A stretch of DNA of 64,000 nt from JBBDJB01 sp040880125. Lineage in GTDB: Bacteria > Planctomycetota > Planctomycetia > Pirellulales > JBBDJB01. Made by a program: the position numbers and the translations under genes. The stretch's first letter is position 1. Each line of letters starts with the position of its first letter. Where the stretch lies: the NCBI GenBank assembly GCA_040880125.1, contig JBBDJB010000045.1:1-64000 (forward strand), read 5' to 3'. The notes under the pieces were generated by a model. It was not told where the DNA came from and made no database searches. It was given only the letters and a program-made list of their open reading frames with translations. This document shows, in pieces, positions 35,879-45,008 of this stretch.

Positions 35879-36891
35879 ACGTCGCCGCGGCGCGCCACGG
35901 TCGTTGATGCAGGCGAATTGCAATCAACAATGCGTGGCGCGGCGCGGATGTCTTACAGCACGTCCCAGGCGAGCCAGTCGGCGTCTTCGCTGAGGGCGCC
36001 GTCCATGTCGCTCGAATAGGCGCTGCTGGAATTGGCGCTGCTGCCGACCAGCACCGCTTCTTCGTCCTCCTCGGACCAGATCCGCTCGTCCGCCGCGGCA
36101 CTCGAGCCGCCGCCGGTCGAACTGTCGCCGAGGACGTCGGTGTCCTGCGTCGACCAGCCGCTCTCGCCGCCGGTCAAGGCCGCTGCGGTGGGACCACCGT
36201 CCGAATCGCCACTGGACAGCTCGGCCGAAAGCAGACCGGCCGCCGGTGCGGACATCAGGTTCAGGCGAGTCGTAAAGCCCGTCCCATTGTTACGGGCAAA
36301 GAGCTGATCGACCGGATCGACAAACCGGTCCTTGTTGTAGTCCCACGGGTCGTCGACGGTGGCGGGATTGCCAAACCCGTGCGTGTTGTTGCGGGCGCCG
36401 AGTTCGTCGGCCGGATCTACCTGGGCGAACTCTCCGCCGGAACCTTCGCCCGGCGCCGAGCCGAAGTAAAAGACATCGGCCGCATCGAGGCCCACCGACT
36501 CCAGCACCGTGACGCGGAGCCACGTCGTGTCGAAGACGATGCCGGCGGACGTGTCCCAGGTCATCACGACGCGATCGGACCCACCTACACCTTCGCCCGG
36601 CCGCACGGTGATGCTGTCCGGCGCCTGAGCCGCCGTCGGCGTGTCGCCATTGCGGCCCATGTCGTGGAACTCGAAGTCGGCGGCGTCGACCGTGCCTTCC
36701 GGATTGGCGATGTCGACCATGATGCCGTTGATGCCACGGGTGTAGCTGATGTAGTTGGCGTTCGTGGCGGTCTGGCCGGGCAGCAACGCCGACTTGGTCG
36801 GATCGATGGCCGTGTCATCGTCGTTGCCGAAGGTCGCATCGTCGAAGAACGAGTCGTTGTAGAAGACGTGCCGACCTTCGACGGTGGCGGC
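35879..36891. repeat. duplicated tract, copy in surface-protein A gene
   Basis: This segment, covering the last third-kilobase to stop codon region of gene A plus its 3' flank, is near-identical to 41955-42989 of gene B. From 36632 to 36891 all 260 bases are identical to 42730-42989 by direct comparison. Similarity drops abruptly at 36891/42989. Confidence 0.85.
35891..35941 (-). other. 3' stem-loop after surface-protein A gene
   Basis: CGCGCCACG (35891-35899) pairs with CGTGGCGCG (35933-35941); inside it GTTGAT pairs with ATCAAC. It lies 12 bases past the stop codon of gene A on the minus strand. The same structure follows gene B (41967-42019). No T-run follows, so it may stabilise the mRNA 3' end instead of being an intrinsic terminator. 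Confidence 0.6.
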
Positions 36892-39800
36892 CGGCTCGTC
36901 CTCGCCGACGTTCACGTCCAGGAAGTACTCGCCGAAGATGTCACCTTCGGGCGTCGAATCGGCACGCACGACAACCGTGTACTTGCCGGTCATTTCGGCT
37001 TCGTAACTGAAGTCGACGTTCAGGCCGTCCGTGGCGCCGTCTTCGGCCGAAGCGACGAGCGTTCCGGTGGGATCGTAGATTTCGATGGCCGGATCGAGAT
37101 TGTTGGCCAGATCGCTCATGCCGCCGGTGGGCGTGAAGGTTTTCACCGAAATCGGCTCTCCGGCAGTCACGTCCACGCTGTAGTGGTCGAGATTAGCCGG
37201 CGGGGCGATCGACTCGGTGACGAAGATGCTCGACCCCGGAACCGGGTCGAGCCCCAGCAGGACCATCGAAAGATTGCCGGTGCTGCCGTTGCGGAGCGGC
37301 TGGTTGGGATCGTTGTAGTCCGGGTTGTCCGCGCCGGGATCGACGACGAACTCGCTGAACACCTCGTACAGGTTGGCTCCGCCGTCGAAGCCCGGTCCCC
37401 AGACGTACAGCGGGATGGTGTAGACCAGCGGATCATCGGCGTCGAAATGGCCGGTGTTCACACCGCCGTGGTCGGCGGTCAGAACGATGGCGGTCTTGCC
37501 CGCCAACTCGGGATTCGCGTTGATTGCGGCAATCAGAGCGGCCAGGTCGTCGTTCACGTCGGCCACCGACTCGTTCCAATCGTTGCTTCCCCAGCCGCTG
37601 CCATGTCCGACAAGGTCGGGGTCGGCGAAGTGGAGGAAGTTGTACGTGCGTTCCCCATCAGGCGTGCTGTTGAGGGCCGCGATGAACGGGGTAATCATTG
37701 CTCCCAAGTCGTCGGTAATCAAAGTGTCGTCGATCTTGTCGGTACCATTGTCGCCGCCTTCGGGGTTGGTGTCCGGGGCTCCGGCCGCCGCGCTGTAGCT
37801 CTGCTCGTAGATGCTGAACTTCGTCTTGTTGCCGTAGTGCCGCGTCAGCAGGTCGGCATCGTGGGCCACGTCGAAGGTGCTGTAAATGTAGTCCACCGAC
37901 GGGTGGTTGTTGTGCAGCGTTTGACTGGGCGAAGGATCGGAGTTGGTGGTCCACAGGTGCGCCACCGTGTCCGGCTGACCGTCTGGAGCCAGCACCGGAC
38001 GGCCCGTCAGCATGGAGGTATGGTTGGGCAGCGTGATGGTGTGCGTGTAGTCGGTACGGGCGTTGTAAGTGAACGCTCCCTCGTTTTCCAGTTGAATGAA
38101 GGCGTCGTACTCCGCCGGGTTGCTGCTGATCAGGCCTTGCAGCAAGTCCGAACGAAGTCCGTCAACGCTGATGTGAATCACGTGGTCGACCTGGGCACCG
38201 GTGCCGCCTTCGTCCTCCAGGTTATCGATCACGTAACCCAGCGCGTGCCCCGTCTGCGAGATGTCCTGCGCATCGGGATCGACCGCGTCGTTGGGCTCGG
38301 TATCGAAATCGCTGCCGCGCACCACCACCATGTTGTAAGGACTGCTGCCGCCGGCGATCCGGGCGAAGTAGGTTCCGGCCGCGGGAGCGACGAAGTTCGG
38401 GATGACGAAGTCGGCATTGTCCGACGGCGTGCCCGTGCCCACCAGGTTCATGCCGGCGTCGTAAAGTTCGAACTCGGGATTGACCGGTGTCTCGATCTGA
38501 AGTTCGGCGCCAAACACAATGTCGCTGCTGGACGTGCCGCTCTGGTGTACCTCGACGGACAGGCGATTGGTGCCCACTACCAGCGCGTCGGTCGGCAAAT
38601 CGACAAAGCCGCTCAGGCTCGCATTGTTGGGAGCGTCGCTGGCCTGCGTGGTGCTGGTGACCGTACCCGGCTCCATGTTAAACCGCAACACTTCGGCACC
38701 GTTCAAGTAGAACACGGCGCCGTCATCTACCATGTGCCGCAGCGCGAGCGAGACCTCTTCCGGATCGCCGCTGAACTCGAAGTCGGTTTGGAAGTAGTAC
38801 GTGATGCGGCTGCTGTCATAGGAGCCGAAAGTGGTGCGAATCGGTTCGGAAAGCGTGGAGCTTTCCACGCCCAACAGGCCCGGCCCACTGCTCCAGTTGC
38901 CGCCGACTGGGTAGGTCGTATCGTGCCAGCCACTGGTAAAATTGTCGGTACGGTTGTACCGCCAGGTGTGATCGAGTTGGAATACCGTCTCCACGTCGAC
39001 TTCCAACCCGCCGAGGATTTCGGCGGCCAGCGTGGCGGATTGGCCGCCGGCCAGCGTGAAGCTGTACCAATCGTCATTAACGGTCGAGCCGGTGCCCAGC
39101 ACGGCCGCGCGATCGGCGACACCGCCGCCCAGGTCGGTGAAGGCACTGCCCAGGTCCTGGGCTGTGCCCTGGCTGTCGTTACTCGGCCCGCCGTGCTCCT
39201 CCTCTTCGACCGCCGCGCCCAGCACCATCTGTACGCTGTAATTGCCGCTGCCGGATTCACTGGTCACCTCGACCGTGTAGTCTCCGCTGGCGGGGAGGAA
39301 GTTTTGGATCACCTCTGCCGCGTTCGCGCCGCCCGTGTCGGCGCTGGCGACGATCGCCGAGGAGGCATCGCGGATGGCGATCGACAGATCGAGCCCCGCG
39401 CTGTCCGGCGTGGCCGCCAGCGTGACGCTCTGGCCGGCGCTGAACACCACAGGGAACGTGTGGGTCTGGCCAGGGGCGTCGAAGAGGGGGTTGGTCTCAC
39501 TGGTGTAAACGAGCGAACCGAGCGGATCGATCGCCTGTTGATTATCCGTGATCAGGTCGCCTTCGACGCTGATCGAGACCGTGGCCGGTACGCTGGTGCC
39601 GTCGTCGTCGGTGATCGTGTAGGTAAAGGTGGTGGTGCCCTTGAAGTTGGTGTCGGGCGTGAAGACGAAGTGCCCGGTGCTGGGGTCCATGACGACCGTG
39701 CCGTGAGTGCCGCTGTCGTTAACATTTACCGCGAAGCTGGCGTCGCCCATCTCGGTGATGGGTCCTTCATTGTCCAGCACACTAGCCAGCCCGGCGGCCT

Positions 39801-41454
39801 GCGTGTCGAGCGACTGGTTTACCTGCGCCGTGTAGGCGTCATTGACGGCGACCGGCGGAATGCCAGTGTCTTCGACGGTGATCGTCACGGTGGCCGGGTC
39901 GGACAGGTCGGGGACGATCTCCGCCGTCATGCCGAAGTCGAGGCCTAGGTCGCTACTGAAGCTGGGACTCTGGTTGTGCAACGAGATGGCGATTACATTC
40001 GTGCCCGCTACAAGAGAAGTATGATCTAAGATAATCTCGGTGAGACTGTTCTCATTGCCACCTCCAAAACCGCCCTCGGACAACGTGGTGTACGTATCCG
40101 CTCCGCCGGACATGTTTAGCTGCCCGACACGTATGCCATTAATGTAAACGTAGGCACCGTCGTCCGCGAGGATATCGGCGGTCAGGCCGGCGACCTGGGA
40201 TGGGTCAACATCGAGTTCGAACGTCGTCTTAAAGTAGGCGGAGTAACGATCGCCGCTGGAAGGCGTACCAACATTGGTGACAATCTCCCCGTAGTCGATC
40301 GTGCCATACCCAAAGATGCTTTGCCCACTGCCGGTAAACGCCGGTCCATCATAGGAGCCGTCATTGAGGAACCACGTGCTATTGAAGTCCGAGTCCGCGA
40401 TCGCCGGATCGGTTCCATCAAGCGGGTGAAGGAAATTCCACACCTGCCCTTCCGGTCCGTCGCCGGCAGTTATTAGCTGCGTAGACGCCGGTGTTTCCGC
40501 CGCCCGGTACGTAAACGAGTCGGTACCGAAGAAGTTCGGAGCGGGTGTATAGACGAAGGAACCATCGTTGTTGAAGTCGAGCGTACCGTTGGAGACGTCC
40601 GTATCCAGCACCGCCAGCATGGCGTCAATATCATTGGTCAATACGCCCGACCCGCTGCTGGTGACGGCCGACAGGGACATGTCGAACCCGATGTCCGAAC
40701 TTTCCTCGTCGTCGTTGTGAACTTCGACCGCGATCAAATTAGCGCCGTCGTTCAGAACGAGACTGGGAATCGAGGACACGTCCACCGAGAAATCGACGAC
40801 GTTGTCTTCGTCACCTGTCGTTGTGGCGCCGGTCTCTGTAGTAACCGCTCCGCCAGGCAGATTCACCCGCAGAACCTCGACGCCGTTGATGTAGAAGATC
40901 CCGCCGTCGTCGAGCAACATGCTGAAGTCCAGGCGGTGAACCGCCGAAGCGTCGGCGAGCACGAATTCTTGCCGGAACAGGTAGGTGGTGACGCTGTTAT
41001 CTCCGTTGATGCCGTCGCCGATCCCCTCCACAGTGGTCTGCGCACTGCCGCCGTCGATTCCGCCGGCGGCGAAAAGGGCCGGGTTATTTCCCCAGGGGCC
41101 GATCGTACTGGTGGCGATATCGAAGTCCGGCTCATACCATTGGTCGACTTCCGCATCGACCGGATAACCCATCGAGCCGCCCGGGTCGAACTGATTCTTG
41201 ATCTGGTCCAGGTAGTCCCAGTAATCGCCCGACGAGATCACTTCGGTCGACACATCCGCACCGGCAACCAGCGGCGTATTCTGATCGGTCTCGTAGCCAG
41301 GGTCGTCCACGGCGACGGCCGCCAGCACGCGGCGATGCTCGAGCAACTCCAGCCGCGGAAGCCAACTCTTGGCCACCTTCCGTCCCGCAGAACGGCGCCT
41401 GAACCAATTGGGAAGTCCTCGCTGCTGATTACGCATCGAGCGGATTGCTGGCAT
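35953..41454 (-). CDS. giant surface protein A: phosphodiesterase with cadherin-like, PPC and dockerin-like domains
   Basis: 1833 residues; GAGGAG precedes the ATG. The basic N-terminus and LELLEHRRVLA (about 35-45) form the planctomycete extracellular signature. Three lectin-like segments (LDDGGIFYINGVEVLR and two relatives, near residues 155-290, 400-510 and 880-1000) interrupt or follow cadherin-like repeats (FNNDGSFVYTPAPNFFGTDSFTY; HFVFTPDTNFKGTTTFTYTI). A pre-peptidase C-terminal (PPC) domain lies near 640-750. An alkaline-phosphatase-superfamily phosphodiesterase domain follows (about 1100-1410) with all expected metal residues: SVDGLR, TLPNHTSMLTG (Thr nucleophile), ADPDLVGHG, LTADHGG, GHFDAD. 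Then come a second PPC domain, the TVEGRHVFYNDSFF module, a dockerin-like pair (DPADELGARNN; DYNKDRFVDPVDQLFARNN), and a tail ending DADWLAWDVL. Confidence 0.88.
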   Translation of the reverse strand: MPAIRSMRNQQRGLPNWFRRRSAGRKVAKSWLPRLELLEHRRVLAAVAVDDPGYETDQNTPLVAGADVSTEVISSGDYWDYLDQIKNQFDPGGSMGYPVDAEVDQWYEPDFDIATSTIGPWGNNPALFAAGGIDGGSAQTTVEGIGDGINGDNSVTTYLFRQEFVLADASAVHRLDFSMLLDDGGIFYINGVEVLRVNLPGGAVTTETGATTTGDEDNVVDFSVDVSSIPSLVLNDGANLIAVEVHNDDEESSDIGFDMSLSAVTSSGSGVLTNDIDAMLAVLDTDVSNGTLDFNNDGSFVYTPAPNFFGTDSFTYRAAETPASTQLITAGDGPEGQVWNFLHPLDGTDPAIADSDFNSTWFLNDGSYDGPAFTGSGQSIFGYGTIDYGEIVTNVGTPSSGDRYSAYFKTTFELDVDPSQVAGLTADILADDGAYVYINGIRVGQLNMSGGADTYTTLSEGGFGGGNENSLTEIILDHTSLVAGTNVIAISLHNQSPSFSSDLGLDFGMTAEIVPDLSDPATVTITVEDTGIPPVAVNDAYTAQVNQSLDTQAAGLASVLDNEGPITEMGDASFAVNVNDSGTHGTVVMDPSTGHFVFTPDTNFKGTTTFTYTITDDDGTSVPATVSISVEGDLITDNQQAIDPLGSLVYTSETNPLFDAPGQTHTFPVVFSAGQSVTLAATPDSAGLDLSIAIRDASSAIVASADTGGANAAEVIQNFLPASGDYTVEVTSESGSGNYSVQMVLGAAVEEEEHGGPSNDSQGTAQDLGSAFTDLGGGVADRAAVLGTGSTVNDDWYSFTLAGGQSATLAAEILGGLEVDVETVFQLDHTWRYNRTDNFTSGWHDTTYPVGGNWSSGPGLLGVESSTLSEPIRTTFGSYDSSRITYYFQTDFEFSGDPEEVSLALRHMVDDGAVFYLNGAEVLRFNMEPGTVTSTTQASDAPNNASLSGFVDLPTDALVVGTNRLSVEVHQSGTSSSDIVFGAELQIETPVNPEFELYDAGMNLVGTGTPSDNADFVIPNFVAPAAGTYFARIAGGSSPYNMVVVRGSDFDTEPNDAVDPDAQDISQTGHALGYVIDNLEDEGGTGAQVDHVIHISVDGLRSDLLQGLISSNPAEYDAFIQLENEGAFTYNARTDYTHTITLPNHTSMLTGRPVLAPDGQPDTVAHLWTTNSDPSPSQTLHNNHPSVDYIYSTFDVAHDADLLTRHYGNKTKFSIYEQSYSAAAGAPDTNPEGGDNGTDKIDDTLITDDLGAMITPFIAALNSTPDGERTYNFLHFADPDLVGHGSGWGSNDWNESVADVNDDLAALIAAINANPELAGKTAIVLTADHGGVNTGHFDADDPLVYTIPLYVWGPGFDGGANLYEVFSEFVVDPGADNPDYNDPNQPLRNGSTGNLSMVLLGLDPVPGSSIFVTESIAPPANLDHYSVDVTAGEPISVKTFTPTGGMSDLANNLDPAIEIYDPTGTLVASAEDGATDGLNVDFSYEAEMTGKYTVVVRADSTPEGDIFGEYFLDVNVGEDEPAATVEGRHVFYNDSFFDDATFGNDDDTAIDPTKSALLPGQTATNANYISYTRGINGIMVDIANPEGTVDAADFEFHDMGRNGDTPTAAQAPDSITVRPGEGVGGSDRVVMTWDTSAGIVFDTTWLRVTVLESVGLDAADVFYFGSAPGEGSGGEFAQVDPADELGARNNTHGFGNPATVDDPWDYNKDRFVDPVDQLFARNNGTGFTTRLNLMSAPAAGLLSAELSSGDSDGGPTAAALTGGESGWSTQDTDVLGDSSTGGGSSAAADERIWSEEDEEAVLVGSSANSSSAYSSDMDGALSEDADWLAWDVL

Positions 41455-41954
41455 TTCGTATTCTCCTCGTCCCTAAAATCGCGAATGTGGTCTCTGTCCG
41501 TGGCGGCAGCAGATGCGCCGACGCCCGCGGCGAGCCGCGAGCGGCACGTCAAGACAAAGTGGGGGAAGTACTGTTCCGGAAAAATCGGGGGGACCGGTTA
41601 AACTTGCGTAATCCGGCATATATGAAGTTACGCGAGTGATGGAGCAACCTCTACAGAGAAACGCGATTCGCAACGGCAAAACACCGCTGCAAGCCTTTGT
41701 AGATAAAGACTTATGGCGCCAGTTTTTTTCTAATCAGAACTGCTGCCGGAAGGAAATTACCCCCTGAGCGAGATCACAGCCGCTCGAAGCTCAAAGGGGG
41801 TGTCTGACTCCGACTGGCCGAATAAGCACCGCCTCTTTGGGGGGTGCGGGGCAGCAGCCTGTTGGATTTTGCCAAACCTGCCGACAAGTTTCTAGGCAGG
41901 CCAAGCGAGTTTCCGTCGACTTCGCCGACAACGCGTGCGTGCTTTTTAGGCACC
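41455..41954. other. intergenic region between surface genes A and B
   Basis: Must contain the gene A promoter. No gene is supported. Near 41850-41880 a CAGCAGCCTGTTGGATTTT segment resembles the core of the hairpin repeat at 51621-51651. The last part joins the duplicated tract starting near 41955. Confidence 0.4.
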
Positions 41955-42989
41955 GTGTCGCCGCGGCGCGCCACGGTCGTTGATGCAGGCGAACTGCGTA
42001 ATCAACTATGCGTGGCGCGCCTCTGCGCGGATGTCTTACACCACGTCCCAGGCGAGCCAGTCGGCGTCTTCGCTGAGGGCGCCGTCGACGCTGCTGGAAT
42101 TGGCGCCGCTGGAATTGGCGCCGCTGCCGACCAGCACCGCTTCGTCGTCCGCCTCGGACCAGATGCGCTCATCCGCCGCGGCACTGGAGCCGCCGGCGGT
42201 CGAACTGTCCCCGAGAGCATCGCTAGCGAGCGTCGACCAGCCGCTCTCGCCGCCGGTCAAGGCCGCTGCGGTGGGACCGCCATCCGACTCGCCGCTGGAC
42301 AGCCCGGCCGAAAACGGGCCGGCCGAAAGCAGGCCGGCCGCCGGTGCGGACATCAGGTTCAGGCGAGTCGTAAAGCCCGTCCCATTGTTACGGGCAAAGA
42401 GCTGATCGACCGGATCGACAAACCGGTCCTTGTTGTAGTCCCACGGGTCGTCGACGGTGGCGGGATTGCCAAACCCGTGGGTGTTGTTGCGGGCGCCGAG
42501 TTCGTCGGCCGGATCGATCTGGGCGAACTCTCCACCGGAACCTTCGCCCGGCGCCGAGCCGAAGTAGAAGACATCGGCCGCGTCCAAGCCCACCGACTCC
42601 AGCACGGTGACGCGGAGCCAGGTGGTGTCGAAGACGATGCCGGCGGACGTGTCCCAAGTCATGACCACGCGATCGGACCCACCTACACCTTCGCCCGGCC
42701 CCACCGTGATGCTGTCCGGCGCGGGTGCCGCCGTCGGCGTGTCGCCATTGCGGCCCATGTCGTGGAACTCGAAGTCGGCGGCGTCGACCGTGCCTTCCGG
42801 ATTGGCGATGTCGACCATGATGCCGTTGATGCCACGGGTGTAGCTGATGTAGTTGGCGTTCGTGGCGGTCTGGCCGGGCAGCAACGCCGACTTGGTCGGA
42901 TCGATGGCCGTGTCATCGTCGTTGCCGAAGGTCGCATCGTCGAAGAACGAGTCGTTGTAGAAGACGTGCCGACCTTCGACGGTGGCGGC
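41955..42989. repeat. duplicated tract, copy in surface-protein B gene
   Basis: Partner of 35879-36891. It covers the B gene's 3' flank, C-terminal tail, dockerin-like repeats and the VEGRHVFYNDSFF module. Small indels separate the copies within the Ser/Ala/Gly-rich tail (for example an added AGPFSAGLSS-coding stretch in B). Confidence 0.85.
41967..42019 (-). other. 3' stem-loop after surface-protein B gene
   Basis: CGCGCCACG (41967-41975) pairs with CGTGGCGCG (42011-42019), the same outer stem as at 35891-35941, while the inner loop differs slightly (GTTGATGCAGGCGAACTGCG). It begins 17 bases after the gene B stop codon. Confidence 0.55.
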
Positions 42990-44192
42990 TTCACTGTTCA
43001 CAAATATGCTCGACCCCGGAACTGGATCGAGTCCGAGCAGTGCCATCGCAAGGTTTGCGGTGGAGCCGTTGCGCAGGGGCTGTCCCGAGGCGTTGTAATC
43101 GGGCCGAACTTCACCGGGATCGACGACCAAACCACTGAACATCGAATACAGGTCCGCCCCCGGTGTTATACCCGGCCCCCAGACGAAAACGGGCACGGAA
43201 TTGATCGCGGGGATCGTTGGGTCCGTGTGGCCGAACCCGTCACCACCGTGGCTGGCCGTAATTACGAGCGTGACGTTTCCGGCGATCTTGGTATTGGTCG
43301 TGACGTGATCGAGAAGTTGCCCGAGGTAACCGTCCACGTCGCTCAGGGCCAGGTTCCACGTGGAACTACCCCAGCCGTCGCCATGACCCCATAAGTCGAG
43401 ATCCGCGATATTCAAAAAGCTGTAAGTGCGACTTCCGGCGAGAGTGGCTTGCAAGGCTGTAATGAAGGGGTCGATGACGTCCCCCAGCAGGTTGGTGATA
43501 AAATTCTGATCGATCTTGTTGCGGCCGTTATCTCCACCGGCGGGATTGGAATCGACCGCGCCGTTGGTTGCATCGTAGCTGGTGGCGATGGCGCTGAAGA
43601 TCGATTTGTTTGCGTAGAGCCGCGTTACCAGGCCCGCGTCGTGGGCGACATCGAACGTGCTCGCCACATAATCCACGAACGGATTGCGGCTGTGCACGGT
43701 TCCCTCGGCGGTATTATCATTCCACCAGTGCGCTACGCTGTCTGCCTGACCCTCGGGCGGTTCCACGGGCCGCCCGGTCAGCATCGTGAAATGATTGGGG
43801 AGCGTAATGACGTGCGAGTAGTCCGTGCGGGCGTTCAGCGTAAACGCGCCCTCGTTCTGCAACCGGACGAAGTTGGGGATGCTTTCCGCGTCGGATTCCA
43901 GTACGTCTTGAAAAAACTTCGCGCTGAGCCCTTCGATGCTAACGTGAATGACGTGATCGACTTCAGAAATCTCGGCTACCGAAGTCAGCGGCTTCGCCAC
44001 CGGCGCGGGGCTGAAAGGCGCAATGGTGGCGATCGGTGCGGTATCACCACACGTTCCAGTGCAGTACGCATTGACACTTAACAACCGGCGCTGTTCGAGG
44101 CGCTCGATCCGCAGGTGCGTAGCGGCGTACCGCCGGTGCTTCCGATGGAACTGCCTCTGAGGGAGCCGAATCTCCGGCTGACCAATACCCAA
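42036..44192 (-). CDS. surface protein B: degenerate phosphodiesterase with dockerin-like C-terminus
   Basis: 718 residues. The start is a TTG at 44192, supported by GGGGAG seven bases upstream. N-terminal signature RIERLEQRRLLSV (about residues 28-40). An alkaline-phosphatase-superfamily domain (about 75-400) is homologous to that of protein A (VDHVIHVSIEGLSAKFF; TLPNHFTMLTGRP; GLDPVPGSSIF). However, the first metal Asp is Glu (SIEGL) and the DH pair is SH (TASHGGDGFGH), so activity is doubtful. The PPC domain present in A is missing: the domain joins directly to the VEGRHVFYNDSFF module, then dockerin-like repeats and a tail ending DADWLAWDVV. It is transcribed in the same direction as A, 581 bases upstream. 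Confidence 0.87.
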   Translation of the reverse strand: MGIGQPEIRLPQRQFHRKHRRYAATHLRIERLEQRRLLSVNAYCTGTCGDTAPIATIAPFSPAPVAKPLTSVAEISEVDHVIHVSIEGLSAKFFQDVLESDAESIPNFVRLQNEGAFTLNARTDYSHVITLPNHFTMLTGRPVEPPEGQADSVAHWWNDNTAEGTVHSRNPFVDYVASTFDVAHDAGLVTRLYANKSIFSAIATSYDATNGAVDSNPAGGDNGRNKIDQNFITNLLGDVIDPFITALQATLAGSRTYSFLNIADLDLWGHGDGWGSSTWNLALSDVDGYLGQLLDHVTTNTKIAGNVTLVITASHGGDGFGHTDPTIPAINSVPVFVWGPGITPGADLYSMFSGLVVDPGEVRPDYNASGQPLRNGSTANLAMALLGLDPVPGSSIFVNSEAATVEGRHVFYNDSFFDDATFGNDDDTAIDPTKSALLPGQTATNANYISYTRGINGIMVDIANPEGTVDAADFEFHDMGRNGDTPTAAPAPDSITVGPGEGVGGSDRVVMTWDTSAGIVFDTTWLRVTVLESVGLDAADVFYFGSAPGEGSGGEFAQIDPADELGARNNTHGFGNPATVDDPWDYNKDRFVDPVDQLFARNNGTGFTTRLNLMSAPAAGLLSAGPFSAGLSSGESDGGPTAAALTGGESGWSTLASDALGDSSTAGGSSAAADERIWSEADDEAVLVGSGANSSGANSSSVDGALSEDADWLAWDVV

Positions 44193-44520
44193 TGTTTCGC
44201 TCCCCGCTCCTCGAATCCACGGACCCAGAGCCGTCTGGTGCAGTAGGTGCCTCCCCGTGCTGCTCTCGCCAGTATCCGCACAGCGAAGGAAAAAATCCAG
44301 CTTTCACTTTGTGCGCCAGGGGAGAGTAGGCCGACGAGAAGGTCGCATTGCGCATTGGGGGCTCGGCCACCCGTTGCGGGATGGGACCGGATTTCAAGCA
44401 GGTGACGGCAGACGTGGGCGAGTCCCGCTTCGGTGAATGCCTGCCCGCACTATGTATGGGGATGCGCTGGGCACAAGCTCTGCCCGCAAGTGTGGTGCCC
44501 GGCGGCAGGAATGCGAAAAC
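44193..44520. other. intergenic region upstream of gene B
   Basis: 328 bases, between the lipoprotein stop and the gene B start. The GGGGAG ribosome site of gene B is here (44199-44204). Nothing else recognised. Confidence 0.35.
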
Positions 44521-44949
44521 CTATTGGCGAGAGGCATTTCCCTCGGCAGGCGTCACGATGACGGTGAATTGGTTCTCGCGAGGCTCGACCGTGTACTCCA
44601 ATTTCGAAGTGCCATAATCGGCGAACTTGCGGTCGACTGCACCGCCGTGATCATGCTTCACGCCCGCGATCGAGTCGGCGGCGAGAACCTGAACGACGAT
44701 TGCCCGGTGTTTTCCGGCAACCGCCCCGTCGGCCTGTTCGTATGTGCCCAGCTCAAAGGATCCATCGCGTTGGATTTTGCCGCGGGCGGTCAGCGGATGA
44801 TTCACCGATTGAAACTCGATCACGCCCGTCTTGACCGGTTGCCGATCAGGGAACATGACCACGCCCCGAACCTTGTGGGTCGGCGTTCGATCGCTGGAAC
44901 ACCCCGCGGCAATCAGCGCGGACAGTAGTACGACTCTAAGAGCGCCCAC
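44521..44949 (-). CDS. planctomycete small lipoprotein (carboxypeptidase-regulatory-like fold)
   Basis: 142 residues from a GTG at 44949 (VGALRVVLLSALIAAGCSS), which gives a neat lipoprotein signal with lipobox IAAGC. A longer frame to 45033 overlaps the DUF1559 gene by 25 bases. The mature part HKVRGVVMFPDRQPVKTGVIEFQS and DGSFELGTYEQADGAVAGKHRAIVV is the common planctomycete beta-sandwich of exported lipoproteins, almost always found after a DUF1559 gene, as here. Role unknown; probably a small periplasmic or outer-membrane lipoprotein. Confidence 0.8.
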   Translation of the reverse strand: MGALRVVLLSALIAAGCSSDRTPTHKVRGVVMFPDRQPVKTGVIEFQSVNHPLTARGKIQRDGSFELGTYEQADGAVAGKHRAIVVQVLAADSIAGVKHDHGGAVDRKFADYGTSKLEYTVEPRENQFTVIVTPAEGNASRQ

Positions 44950-45008
44950 GGCACGTCCGTGATGTGAAAAAAAGAAAGCTGCAGCGAAAGGCGAAACACG
45001 ACGGACCG

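Noticed and set aside
36379..39948. Very long plus-strand open frame (1189 codons) opposite surface gene A
   Set aside because: It mirrors a gene with clear domains on the other strand; its translation is Val/Arg/Gly/His-rich with no domain and starts without a ribosome site. High GC content makes long antisense frames common.
41774..41974. Minus-strand 66-codon frame between genes A and B
   Set aside because: It runs across repeat-like DNA into the duplicated tract and has no independent support.
41844..43394. Plus-strand open frame (516 codons) opposite surface gene B
   Set aside because: It resembles the antisense frame of gene A only because the coding strands are duplicated; no independent evidence.
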